Shown here: positions 25,309 through 37,612 of the stretch, one piece after another
How positions within the stretch are numbered: the first letter of the stretch is position 1
Layout of the letters: every line of letters starts with the position of its first letter
Assembly: GCF_025996515.1 (NCBI RefSeq)
Contig: NZ_BLRH01000035.1
Coordinates: 682,001-746,000 of the forward strand
Source: Rhizohabitans arisaemae
GTDB lineage: Bacteria > Actinomycetota > Actinomycetes > Streptosporangiales > Streptosporangiaceae
DNA length: 64,000 nucleotides
Direction: 5' to 3'
Translations under genes and position numbers: made by a program
Notes under the pieces: generated by a model
The model's input: only the letters and a program-made list of their open reading frames with translations
Databases searched by the model: none
Told to the model about the DNA's origin: nothing

Positions 25309-26465
25309 CGGATCTCCGCACGCTGAACGATCGTCGCCTGGTACGGCTGCGCGGCGCGCTCGCCGAGGCGCCCTTCGACGCGGTCGTCCTCACGAGCCCC
25401 GAGAGCGTGCTCTACGCCACCGGGTACCGGAGCGTGGCCGGGCCGATGTTCCGGGCGCACCGGATGGCGGCCGTGGTCACCGGGGACGACCTCTGGCTGG
25501 TCTGCCCGGCCGCCGACACCGCCCCGGCCGCCGACTCCGGGGTGCCGGAGGACCGGCTGGTCCCGTTCGGCCGGTTCTACTTCGAGTCCGAGGGGCCGTC
25601 CCCGCTCAGCGAGATGGCCGACCGCAACACCGACCTGTACGCCGCGCTCGCGGTCGCCCTGCGGGAGGCCGGCCCCGGCCTGCGCTACGGCGTGGAGGGG
25701 CTTGTCGCCGACCCGGGCCTGGCCGCCGTCGCCGGGGAGGCCTCCGTCGAGGCGGAGGGCTGGGCGTCGGCCGTACGCGGCGCCAAACTCCCCGGGGAGC
25801 TGGAGCTGCTGCGGCATTCCGCGCTGCTGGCGGAGGCCGGCATCCAGGCGGCGATCGACGCGGCCCGTCCCGGGATCACCGAGCGGGAACTCGCCGGGAT
25901 CGTCGCCGCGACCATGGTCGCCGGGGGTGGTGAACCGCGGTTCGTCGTCGCGGTGACCGGCCCGCGCTCGGCGCTCGCGGACGCGCATCCGACCGACCGC
26001 TCCTGGGCTCCGGGGGAGCTCGCCCGGTTCGACGTGGGCTGCGTGTACCACGGCTACTGGTCCGACATCGGGCGGACCGCCGTACTCGGCGAACCCGACG
26101 CCCTGCAGACCGCGAACTACGCGGCGATCCTGGACGGCCTGGACGAACAGGTCCGGCTCGCGAAACCGGGGGTTCCCGCCGTGGAGGTCTTCGACGTCGC
26201 CATGGAGGGGGTACGGCGCGGCGGCGTCACGCCGTACCGGCGCCAGCACTGCGGGCACGGGATCGGCCTCTCGGTCTACGAACCGCCGATCATCGCGCCG
26301 GGGGTGGGATCCGAGCTCGCCGAGGGTATGACCTTCTGCTTCGAGACCCCGTACTACAAGCTCGGCTGGGGCGGCATGATGGTGGAGGACACGCTCGTGG
26401 TGACCGGGTCCGGCGTGGACCTCTTCACCCATGCCCCGCGCACGCTCCCGGTGGTGCCCGCGTGA
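25305..26465 (+). CDS. M24-family metallohydrolase (creatinase/Xaa-Pro peptidase fold)
   Basis: 386 residues: creatinase N-terminal domain (1-150) and pita-bread C-terminal domain. The five metal ligands are all present: Asp243 (FDVG), Asp254 (SDIGRT), His318 (HCGHGIG), Glu347 (FETPYY) and Glu361 (VEDT), so it is expected to be a dinuclear metal enzyme, i.e. an aminopeptidase/prolidase or a related C-N hydrolase rather than a metal-free creatinase. Coupled by ATGA and GTGA overlaps to its neighbours, it probably cleaves an amide intermediate of the pathway. Confidence 0.87.
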   Translation: MTDLRTLNDRRLVRLRGALAEAPFDAVVLTSPESVLYATGYRSVAGPMFRAHRMAAVVTGDDLWLVCPAADTAPAADSGVPEDRLVPFGRFYFESEGPSPLSEMADRNTDLYAALAVALREAGPGLRYGVEGLVADPGLAAVAGEASVEAEGWASAVRGAKLPGELELLRHSALLAEAGIQAAIDAARPGITERELAGIVAATMVAGGGEPRFVVAVTGPRSALADAHPTDRSWAPGELARFDVGCVYHGYWSDIGRTAVLGEPDALQTANYAAILDGLDEQVRLAKPGVPAVEVFDVAMEGVRRGGVTPYRRQHCGHGIGLSVYEPPIIAPGVGSELAEGMTFCFETPYYKLGWGGMMVEDTLVVTGSGVDLFTHAPRTLPVVPA

Positions 26466-27715
26466 CCCGCTACCTGAACCGGCTCGCCTGCCTGCGCTGC
26501 GCGGCGCCGTACGACGATCCGGCCCTTGAGCTCATCGGACGGGGCTGCCCCGCCTGCGAGCGGGACGGTGTGCCGTCGAACGTCCTGCCGGTGTACGAGG
26601 TGTCCGCCGCGGCAGTGCTGCCCGTCGACCGTTCCCAGCCCGGTCTGTTCCGCTACCGGGCGTTGCTTCCCCTCCGTCCGGAGACGCCGGCGGTGAGCCT
26701 CAATGAGGGCACCACCCCCTTGGTCCCGCTGGAGCGCACGGCGGAGCGGCTCGGACTCGGCGCCGTCCACGTCAAGGACGAGACCCGCAACCCGACCTGG
26801 TCGTACAAGGACCGGCTCGCCGCGGTCGCCACGGCCAAGGCCGTCGAGCTGGGGGTGGAGGCGGTGGTCGTCGCGAGCACCGGCAACCACGGCGCGGCGG
26901 TCGCGGCCTACGCGGCCCGCGCCGGGCTGCCCTGCGTCGTCCTCACCCTGGCGTCGGTGCCTCCGGCGATGAAGACCCTCATGCAGGTGTACGGCGCGCG
27001 GGTCGTGGCGCTGGAACGCCCGCCGGACCGGTGGAGCCTCATGCGCGAGCTGGTCGCCGAGCGCGGCTGGCTCCCCATGTCGGGCCACGCCAACCCGCCC
27101 GTCGGCTCGATCCCCTACGGCGTGGACGGCTACAAGACGATCGCCTACGAGATCTTCGAGCAGCTCGGCGACGTCCCCGACGTGGTGATCGTGCCCGCGG
27201 CCTACTCCGACGGCCTGGCCGGGGTCTGGCGCGGTTTCGCCGACCTGGCCGCCCTCGGCGTCGCCCGGCGGACCCCGCGGATGGTGGCCGCGGAGCCGTT
27301 CGGCCCGCTCGCCCGCGCCCTGGCGGAGGGCACCGACACCGCGGGACCCGTGCCCGTCACCGGCTCGGTCGCGTTCTCCATCGCCTCGCCGTACGGCACC
27401 TATCAGGGTCTGGACGCGCTGCGGGCCTCCGGCGGGCACGCGGTCCCGGTCCCCGGGGACGCGCGGACCCTCGACGCGCAGCACCGGCTCGGACGTGAAG
27501 GCCTCTACCCGGAGGCGTCGTCGGCCGTCGCGCTGCTCGCGCTGGAGGAGCTCGTCGCCTCCGGCGCGGTCGCCGCCGGGGAGCACGTCGTCCTCGTCGG
27601 CACCTCCACCGGACTGAAGGACGTCGGCGCCACCGCGGGCACCCTGCCCCCGGTGCCGGTCGTGGAGCCCACGCTGCGGGCGCTCGACGCGGCGCTCGCC
27701 GGGGAGGCCCCGTGA
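26462..27715 (+). CDS. Threonine-synthase-like PLP (fold type II) enzyme
   Basis: 417 residues, GTG start. The N-terminus has a Cys4 zinc-ribbon-like set (Cys10, 13, 29, 32), then a fold II PLP domain with Schiff-base Lys116 in NPTWSYKDRLA, substrate loop STGNHGAAVAAYAA (139-152) and PLP-contacting GTSTGLKD near the C-terminus. It resembles threonine synthases and related beta-eliminating lyases/ammonia lyases. In a permease-monooxygenase-hydrolase operon a catabolic lyase is more likely than threonine biosynthesis, but this is context only. Confidence 0.8.
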   Translation: MTRYLNRLACLRCAAPYDDPALELIGRGCPACERDGVPSNVLPVYEVSAAAVLPVDRSQPGLFRYRALLPLRPETPAVSLNEGTTPLVPLERTAERLGLGAVHVKDETRNPTWSYKDRLAAVATAKAVELGVEAVVVASTGNHGAAVAAYAARAGLPCVVLTLASVPPAMKTLMQVYGARVVALERPPDRWSLMRELVAERGWLPMSGHANPPVGSIPYGVDGYKTIAYEIFEQLGDVPDVVIVPAAYSDGLAGVWRGFADLAALGVARRTPRMVAAEPFGPLARALAEGTDTAGPVPVTGSVAFSIASPYGTYQGLDALRASGGHAVPVPGDARTLDAQHRLGREGLYPEASSAVALLALEELVASGAVAAGEHVVLVGTSTGLKDVGATAGTLPPVPVVEPTLRALDAALAGEAP

Positions 27716-28677
27716 GGCTCGCCTTCTCGATCTCCGGGCATCGGGACGCCGCGGACGCGGTGGCGGTCGCCAGGCTCGCCGAGGGCGCCGGGTTCGACAC
27801 CGTGTGGATCACCGAGGACTACTGCGAGCGCGGCGCGTTCGCGGTGGCCGGGGCGATCGCCGCCTCGACCGGGCGGATCCGGGTGGGCATCGGCGTCGTC
27901 AACCCCTACACCCGGCATCCGGCGCTCATCGCGATGGAGCTCGCGGCGCTTGAGGAGATCGGCGGCGGCCGGACGATCCTCGGCCTCGGCGCCAGCAACG
28001 CGCATTGGATGAGCGATCGGCTCGGCATCCCCTTCGACCACCCGATCGGCAGGCTCGCCGAGTCGATGGAGGTCATCCGGGGGATGATGACCGGGTCGCC
28101 CACCCGGGTCGACGGCGCGCACTTCCGGGTGGACGCGGCGCTCTCCTTCACACCCCCGCGGACCGTCCCGCCGATCGTGCTCGGGGTGAAGGGTCCGCGC
28201 GCGCTCGGGCTCGCCGCCGAGCGGGCGGACGGGCTCCTGCTGTCCTTTCTCTCCTCGCCTCCCTACGTCGCCTCGGTGCGCGAGCGGGTGGGGCCCCGGA
28301 TGGAGCTCGCCGCCTACATCGGGGTCTCGGTGGACGGGGACGCCGCGGCGGCGCGGGACCGGATCCGCCCCATGGTCGCCACCTTCCTCGGCGTCCACGG
28401 CGACCACGAGATCACCCGGACCGCGGGGCTCGGCCCCGAGCTGTGCGCGCGGTTCCGCGAAGGCTGGCTCGCCGGCGCCCCCCGCGTCGACCTCGTCGAC
28501 GACGGGTTGCTCGACCTGTTCACCGCGTCCGGTACGGCGCGGGACGCGGGCGACGCGCTGGCGCGGTTCGCCGCGGCGGGGCTCGACGTCGCGGTGGTCC
28601 GGGACGACGGGGGCGCCGACCCCGGGCTGCTGATGCGTACGGCGGCCCGCCTGTGGCCGGACCACCCGGAGACCTGA
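27712..28677 (+). CDS. LLM-class flavin/F420-dependent oxidoreductase (second of two)
   Basis: 321 residues, GTG start overlapping the PLP-enzyme stop. Luciferase-like barrel: AEGAGFDTVWITEDYCERGAF, RIRVGIGVVNPYTRHPALIAMELAALEEIGGGR and LGLGASNAHWM. More similar in layout to F420-dependent methylene-H4MPT-reductase-like proteins than to RutA-type enzymes. Last gene of the operon, followed by hairpins. Two different LLM enzymes in one operon suggests two redox steps on the imported compound or its product. Confidence 0.85.
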   Translation: MRLAFSISGHRDAADAVAVARLAEGAGFDTVWITEDYCERGAFAVAGAIAASTGRIRVGIGVVNPYTRHPALIAMELAALEEIGGGRTILGLGASNAHWMSDRLGIPFDHPIGRLAESMEVIRGMMTGSPTRVDGAHFRVDAALSFTPPRTVPPIVLGVKGPRALGLAAERADGLLLSFLSSPPYVASVRERVGPRMELAAYIGVSVDGDAAAARDRIRPMVATFLGVHGDHEITRTAGLGPELCARFREGWLAGAPRVDLVDDGLLDLFTASGTARDAGDALARFAAAGLDVAVVRDDGGADPGLLMRTAARLWPDHPET

Positions 28678-29039
28678 GGGGCTCGGGGCCGGTCCTCCGG
28701 CCGGCGTGTCGCGCGGGTTCCGGCGTCCCGGCGCGACACGTCGGCCCCGGAGTCCGGCGGTTGAGGTTACCTCGGGCCGCGCCTGGCTCGAACTGGTATT
28801 CTTCATGGCCGTGCAGGCGACCCTCTCACCCGTCGCCGGGGGTCGATCTGCGGCCTTCGCGGCCTTGGTGATCTCTGTCTCCACGGTCGCCGCGCATCCC
28901 GCGCTCCGGTGGCCGGTCCGCCTGGGGTCTTGCTCCCGAATAGATCACCGGATATGTTCCGTTCCTTGCGGTGTGCTGATGACGACCTCTCGCCGCACCG
29001 ACAACACCCGCCGGCGTGATGTGAGGTGGGACGGCCGAG
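28678..29039. other. 362-bp intergenic region with terminator hairpins
   Basis: Starts with two alternative hairpins: GGCCGG/CCGGCC (28687-28702) and a 14-bp stem (28701-28714 with 28731-28744, one G-T pair), which should terminate the LLM operon. The rest contains an open frame on the plus strand (28706-29047) with no recognisable features, which I do not call a gene, and the promoter region of the DUF4253 gene. Confidence 0.65.
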
Positions 29040-29876
29040 ATGGATGAAGGCGAGCGTCGATCCGCGCTCCCCGAGAACCTGCACGAGCTGTTTCCCGACG
29101 GAGGCGGCGGGCGGGTGCTGCGGGTGGGGCTCCCCGAGGGCTCCCTGGTCTGGCCGGACGTCAACTATCCCCAGCATCAGATCCCGGACCGCCCCGCCTA
29201 CTGGGTGAGCGAGGACCGGGCCACCGGCGCGCTCTGGGCCCGGCTCCGCGCGGAGCATCCGCGGTCGGGCCTGTGGCCGCTCCTCCTCGACGACTCCGCG
29301 CAGGCGTGGTCCACCGGGCAGATCGCCCCGGAGCCGGTCAAGGAGATCGACAACTACGACGCGGGGGCCTTCCTCGCCGAGGTGTGGACCGACGTGGTGG
29401 ACGCCCAGGGGGGCGCCGACGACGAGTTCGAGGACTTGGCCCCGTTCGGCCGGGAGTGCCCCGGGCTGGCCGGGGCCGGGGTGCTCATGGAGGATCCCGG
29501 CGTCGTCGCCGACTGGTACGCGCGCATTCTCGGCGACCGGGGGATGCCGGTGGGCCTGGTCGCGGTCGAGCGGGGCGCCGACGCCCTGGCGGCCATGGGG
29601 TGGCAGGGGGCGCTCAACCACAACGCGTGGACCGCGCCGCTCGCCGCCGTCGTCCGCAGCTGGGAGGAGCGGTTCGGGGCGCGGGTGGTCGCGGTCGGGT
29701 TCAACTGCCTGGAACTGAGCGTCGCGGCCCCGCCGGTCACGACGCGTCACGCCCTCCACGTGGCCGCGGAGCACTGGGCCTTCTGCCCGGAGAACCTCGT
29801 TCAGGGGCCCGGCACCCTCGCCGGGTACGCCGAGGAGATTCGCAATCGCAACACCTGGTCGTTCTGGTGGGATTGA
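29040..29876 (+). CDS. DUF4253 protein
   Basis: 278 residues. The C-terminal half (about 175-278) carries the DUF4253 hallmarks: WTAPLAAVVRSWEERFGARVVAVGFNCLELSVAAPP, HVAAEHWAFCPENLVQ and the terminal WSFWWD. The N-terminal half is acidic and variable. Function unknown; the family is widespread in actinobacteria and sometimes linked to contact-toxin immunity loci, which I cannot confirm here. No neighbour suggests a toxin. Followed by a strong terminator. Confidence 0.8.
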   Translation: MDEGERRSALPENLHELFPDGGGGRVLRVGLPEGSLVWPDVNYPQHQIPDRPAYWVSEDRATGALWARLRAEHPRSGLWPLLLDDSAQAWSTGQIAPEPVKEIDNYDAGAFLAEVWTDVVDAQGGADDEFEDLAPFGRECPGLAGAGVLMEDPGVVADWYARILGDRGMPVGLVAVERGADALAAMGWQGALNHNAWTAPLAAVVRSWEERFGARVVAVGFNCLELSVAAPPVTTRHALHVAAEHWAFCPENLVQGPGTLAGYAEEIRNRNTWSFWWD

Positions 29877-29883
29877 CGGTAAA

Positions 29884-29916
29884 GCGCCCCTGGACTCCGG
29901 CGGAGACCAGGGGCGC
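29884..29916. terminator. Terminator between convergent DUF4253 and secreted-protein genes
   Basis: 10-bp perfect stem GCGCCCCTGG/CCAGGGGCGC (29884-29893, 29907-29916) with an inner 4-bp stem in the loop; lies 7 bp past one stop and 9 bp before the opposing stop. Confidence 0.8.
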
Positions 29917-29925
29917 GGTCGACGG

Positions 29926-30501
29926 TTATCGGGTGACGGGCCGGGCCAGTCTCTCCAGCGCGGCTTTCAGCGCCGCTTCGTTCTTGGTGAAGAAGTCGGC
30001 GGTGGCCACGCAGTTCTGCTGCCACCACTGCACGTATTCGGAGATGTGCGGGAGTACCACGGGTATCGCGACTCTGAGGGCGTTCGCCTGAAAGGCGTCG
30101 CGTACCGTCTTGTCGCAGGCGTTCTTCGTCGGGCCGGTCTGGACCAGGGCGGCGTGGACGACAATGCGGAGATCCTTGGCCAGACTCGGGGGGAGAGCCG
30201 GATAGGAGCCGGCCTCCCAGAGCCGGAAGACCTCCCCGATGAACTCGCCACCTCGGTGCAGCGGGATGTTCGTCCCGGGCCTGCAGATGCTCTGCAGGGT
30301 GTGCTCCAGCCGGTCGCCCACGGTCAGGACGATACCGAGCTCCCGTTTGCAGTCCGCGGGATTCGCCGCCGTCGCGCATCCGGCGGCGGCCGGACCGGCC
30401 GGCGCCGCCTGCGCCCACGCGCCCGAGGCGAGAACGGCGGAAACGGCGAGGGCGGCGAAGGTTCCCGTGCCCGCGGTGAGAATTCGAGTTATGTGGCTCA
30501 C
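29926..30501 (-). CDS. Secreted protein of unknown function
   Basis: 191 residues from GTG 30501, which has GGGAGG 6 bases upstream. Residues 1-38 are a signal peptide with a basic start, hydrophobic ALAVSAVLASG core and AWA-Q cleavage site. The mature part has four cysteines (two close together at CATAANPADC, then one in SICRPG and one in KNACDK, plus one near QNC) and helices; an EYVQWWQQNC segment is notable. I do not recognise the family. It is divergent from a secreted peptidase operon, so an accessory or inhibitor role is conceivable. Confidence 0.6.
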   Translation of the reverse strand: MSHITRILTAGTGTFAALAVSAVLASGAWAQAAPAGPAAAGCATAANPADCKRELGIVLTVGDRLEHTLQSICRPGTNIPLHRGGEFIGEVFRLWEAGSYPALPPSLAKDLRIVVHAALVQTGPTKNACDKTVRDAFQANALRVAIPVVLPHISEYVQWWQQNCVATADFFTKNEAALKAALERLARPVTR

Positions 30502-31391
30502 ATATCCTCCCGGTGAGAGATTCAGCGCCCGAAATCGCGGGCGCACGCTCTACCCTTCCCGGTTCACACACCCCGACGAGGGCCTTGGCTCTCATTTGGA
30601 GATTGGGGGGTGCAATTCGTGCGCGGTTCGCGGTAAAAAGACCCGACACTGACTTGGCTCTGAGCCAGGCTACGGTCATTGGTCCAGCATGTACGTTTTT
30701 CGCGGTTATATCTGGAATTTTGAGGCGCTGAGTGGAGAAAGTGGCTGTTCGGTATTCACGCCGAGAGATCGGGATTTCTCAGCCTCTGTCGGTGTGAAGG
30801 AGAATCCCCCAGACTTTCCATCGGAGCGGGGGCGTGGGTGTGTACGGCCGACCGTGGCGGCAAGGCTTCGGCGGTCACTCCGTGTGAGCACGGGACCCGG
30901 GCGGGCGACTGGAGCGCGGGTGTGGCGTTCGGTTTCGCGGTGGGGGGACGCAGTCCATTTCGGGTGTCCGATATGTCGGCGGTCGCCGGCCGGGTGGACG
31001 GGGCCGGCGCGGGACCCGCGACCGGCGTCGGAGAAGGAGGTGGAACGTTCTTTCCCATGGACCGCAATGTTCACTTATATTGGCTGAACGGTTCTGAACT
31101 GCTGGTATGTGAGTGGTGCGAGTCGTCTGCGGGTAATCGCTAAGCCCGGTCACTCGTCCGTGTGCTCTGGATACTGAATATTCAGGCCACGGCTCGGTGG
31201 GCGAAACACCCGCCGGGGTGAGCCCAGCGTAGAGGCTCCGTCACATCACCGAGTTAAGGGTGTGCCGTCAAGTCGTTAAGACTATTGAACGAACCTGCCT
31301 GAACAATCTTGCGCGCCCCCGCCGTCGAGCCGGAATCTCGCTGGCGAAACACCCCGCTCACGTCTTATCCCCCCAACGTGAAGGGAGCGAG
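30502..31391. other. 890-bp intergenic region upstream of secreted peptidase operon
   Basis: No convincing gene. Lower GC than the surroundings around 30590-30800 and 31060-31310. Contains a 7-bp hairpin GCGCCCG/CGGGCGC (30525-30544) in the leader of the divergent secreted gene, paired GTTCA/TGAAC half-sites (31069-31099), a perfect 12-bp palindrome (31174-31185) and a 12-base direct repeat GGCGAAACACCC (31200 and 31343). It probably holds the divergent promoters and a long leader for the peptidase operon. Confidence 0.5.
31174..31185. promoter_or_regulatory. Palindrome CTGAATATTCAG, candidate operator
   Basis: Perfect AT-centred 12-bp palindrome in GC-rich DNA, 207 bp before the M23 peptidase start. 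No known regulator is assigned. Confidence 0.35.
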
Positions 31392-32444
31392 ATGAGGTTT
31401 CGAGGACGCTTCTGGACCGCCACCGCCGTCGGTGCACTGGTCCTGTCCGCAGGAATGATCCCTACGGCAGCCAGCGCGGCGCCACCGAGCCTGAACGACA
31501 CCCTCAACGCCGCCATGCTGCAGAAGAGCCAGAACAAGGCTTACGCGGCTAACGCGGTCGGTGAGAAGCAGACCCAGGTCAGCGTGCAGCGCGAGAACGG
31601 CGCTTGGGCGTTCGGTACGTCGGGGATCCTGGCGCCGTCCGGTCAGGACACCTACCCGGAGGCCTGGATCTTCGTCGCCAGGAACGGCCCGAGCGGATGG
31701 AAGGTGGCACTGGAAGGAACCCCCGAGTTCGCCGGCATGATCGCTCAGTCGCCCGACGGCCTGGTGGGCAAGGCGGAGAAGAAGACCTTCGCCAACCACA
31801 CCGCCAACGCCCTCAAGCTCGCCCAGGCCGGGGCGGTCGGGGCGCCGGAGGCACACGGCGAGGGTGACGGGCACGCGCACGGGACGGACGCCGCCGGCGG
31901 CGCCGCCGCCGCGGCCCCGATCCAGACCGGGCTCATGCTGCCGTTCGCCGAGGGCGACAGCTGGGCCATCATCGGTGGCCCGCACGGCTGGAGCGGCCAG
32001 TCGCGGCCGTTCAGCTCCATCGACCTGAACAAGGTCTTCGGTTCGGGCGCCTACCAGATTCTGGCCGCACAGTCCGGTCGTGCCTACGACATGTGCAACA
32101 ACGGCGGGCACGTCCGGATCATCCACGACAACGGGTGGACCACCGAGTACTACCACCTCGCCAACGAGATCCGGCCCACCGGCCAGCAGATCGCCAAGGG
32201 CACCTATCTCGGCATGACGAGCGTCCGCATCCCCTGCGGTGGCTCGGCCGGGAGCAACCACGTCCACTTCGCCATCAAGCAGGGCACCTCCTGGGTTCCG
32301 CTCGCCGGCAAGATCGTCGGTGGCTGGGACTACTACGAGGGCGCCCAGGCCTACGGCGGCGGCGCCCGCCGCAACGGCGTCTCCGTGGGCGTCCGCGGCA
32401 AGATCCAGAACTACGGCACCGGCACCGGCGAGCCGCCGACCGGC

Positions 32445-35812
<3,368 letters not shown>

Positions 35813-35926
35813 ACCCGCAGTTAGCTTGATTTATACAGATTTATCAAATTTGAGATGGATATCGTGGGGTTCCTGGAAGAAGATGAGGGCTGTGTAACGG
35901 CCGTCGAGTTCTCCTGGAGCCCTGCG

Positions 35927-36883
35927 ATGTCACGGCGCACCAATCCATCGGGGGTTATTGCTGGAGGAGGCTCCGAACTGGAAGAAGCCCTCCGTGCGGG
36001 CCCCTTCGACCGAGCGCTGCAACTGGCGATTCAGTCGCGGGGGTTGAGTCTTGACCGCATCCACTCACGACTGGTCGAACGGGGGATCCCGGTCAGCGTC
36101 GCGAGCCTGAGCTACTGGCAGCGCGGGCTCTGCAGGCCGGAACGGACCCAGTCGTTGCGTGCGGTGCGCGCGATTGAAGAGATCTTGGAGTTGCAACCGG
36201 ACTCCCTGGTCACACTGATCGGGCCCCGGCGTCCGCGTGGACGCTGGCTGGGACATGTTCCAGGCTCGCTTACTTATAGGGAGATATGTCCGGTATATAC
36301 CGGATTGAGTGATCTCCTGGAAAAGATAAACAATCCGGTCGACGGCCAGCTGGAAACGCTCAGCCACCACGAGCGTTACATGGTCGGTTCGCGGAGGGAG
36401 GAACTCGCCGCCCGGTCACGCGTGGTGTTCCGGGCCCGGCAAGATGGCGTCGACCGCTATGTCGCCATCCATCACAATGAAAACCTCGCGGCGGCCCCGG
36501 ACGGATTCACCAGCGATTTCTGCAGGGTGGGGCGGGTCCGTGCCGATCCGGCCGCCGGTCTCACCGCCGTCGAGCTCATCTTCGACCACCCGCTGGCCGA
36601 AGGGGAGACCTATCTGGTCGAGTACGAGTTCTCCTACAAGAGCGGCGGTCCCGAGGCCGCTCAGTACGTCCGGGGGTTCCGCTTCCCGACCAGGGAGTAT
36701 CTCCTTCAGGTCCGCTTCGACAAGGCGGCCGTGCCACCGCGCTGCTACCAGATCTGGCAGCCCAACGTCGGCACGCCCCCGGTCGACCGGTCCGAGCTCC
36801 GTCTCAACAACTGGAACTCGGTCCACATCTTCGAGTTCGAGTCCCAGCCCGGGGTGCACGGGATCCGATGGGAGTGGAGCTGA
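35927..36883 (+). CDS. HTH (XRE-like) protein with C-terminal beta-rich sensor region
   Basis: 318 residues from ATG 35927 (GGAG 8 bases upstream); ATG 35855 in the AT-rich leader is an alternative. Residues ~20-110 form an XRE-like DNA-binding part (RALQLAIQSRGLSLDRIHSRLVERGIPVSVASLSYWQRG). The remainder (120-318) is beta-rich with many aromatic residues (ETYLVEYEFSYKSGG, RCYQIWQPNVG, HIFEFESQPGVHGIRWEWS) and no known enzyme motif, probably a ligand- or protein-sensing domain. Lies just after the peptidase operon but behind its own AT-rich promoter region. Confidence 0.65.
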   Translation: MSRRTNPSGVIAGGGSELEEALRAGPFDRALQLAIQSRGLSLDRIHSRLVERGIPVSVASLSYWQRGLCRPERTQSLRAVRAIEEILELQPDSLVTLIGPRRPRGRWLGHVPGSLTYREICPVYTGLSDLLEKINNPVDGQLETLSHHERYMVGSRREELAARSRVVFRARQDGVDRYVAIHHNENLAAAPDGFTSDFCRVGRVRADPAAGLTAVELIFDHPLAEGETYLVEYEFSYKSGGPEAAQYVRGFRFPTREYLLQVRFDKAAVPPRCYQIWQPNVGTPPVDRSELRLNNWNSVHIFEFESQPGVHGIRWEWS

Positions 36884-37042
36884 CCTTGACGTGACGGGGC
36901 CGTCGATCCGGGTGCACCGGGTCGGCGGCCCTTCGCCGTACCTCCAGGTGATCCACCCTTTATCACCCGAATGTGATGATTCGATCGCTCTATGTGGTTT
37001 ATAGGGTGATTTGAGGAGATGATCGGGAGAAGCGGGGGGAGT

Positions 37043-37582
37043 ATGGGAGAAGACCGGCCGACTGACGGGCTACGGAACCCCCCTCCGATCGGACCCGGGC
37101 ACCGCGTATCTTCCGTACGGCGGAACCGGCTCGTGGTGGACTCCGGCCGGTTGTGGTCGGGTGGCATGGCGACCGCGCTGGCCACCGCGACGACCGCGCT
37201 GGTGGCCCTGCTCGTCGCCCGGGGAGTCTTCCGGGTCGGGGTCTGGCTGCCCGACGGGGACCGGAGCCTGGTGGACGCCTCCTTGGGCCGGCTGATGCTC
37301 ATCTCCGCCATCGCGGCCCTGCTCGCCACCGCGTTCCTGCACACGCTGCTGGTGACCGCGTCCAGACCGCGCAGGCTCTTCACCGGCACCGTCGCGTTGA
37401 TCACCGCGGTCGCGGCGCTCTGGCCGTTCGGCGGGGGAGGACCGTTCGCCGGCCAGGTCGCCGCCGCCGCGGTCGCGTTCGCCGTCGGGGCGACGATCTG
37501 CGGGCTGCTCAACGTCGCCGCGGCGTCCTCCACCCGGGTCCGGCCCCCGCCCCCGCGTCCGGCCAAGCCGTTTCAGTCCTGA
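37043..37582 (+). CDS. DUF6069-like four-helix membrane protein
   Basis: About 179 residues (ATG 37019 also possible). Four hydrophobic segments (about 40-62, 80-100, 112-128, 135-158), with the pattern SGGMATALATATTALVALLVARGVF and DASLGRLMLISAIAALLATAFLHTLL, as in small actinobacterial DUF6069-type proteins. Function unknown. Convergent with the Ser/Thr kinase gene, 30 bp between stops. Confidence 0.65.
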   Translation: MGEDRPTDGLRNPPPIGPGHRVSSVRRNRLVVDSGRLWSGGMATALATATTALVALLVARGVFRVGVWLPDGDRSLVDASLGRLMLISAIAALLATAFLHTLLVTASRPRRLFTGTVALITAVAALWPFGGGGPFAGQVAAAAVAFAVGATICGLLNVAAASSTRVRPPPPRPAKPFQS

Positions 37583-37612
37583 CGGGCCGCACTCCACGTC
37601 GGTCGCCCGCCG

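Noticed and set aside
28706-29047. 113-codon plus-strand ORF before the DUF4253 gene
   Set aside because: It begins inside a terminator hairpin, has no family features and overlaps the next gene start.
30689-31143. Overlapping ORFs in the gap before the peptidase operon
   Set aside because: Several frames on both strands are open at once, none with a ribosome site or recognisable motif.
31060-31391. c-di-AMP (ydaO) riboswitch in front of the M23 peptidase
   Set aside because: Such switches are common before actinobacterial wall hydrolases, but I could not find the conserved core sequence in this leader.
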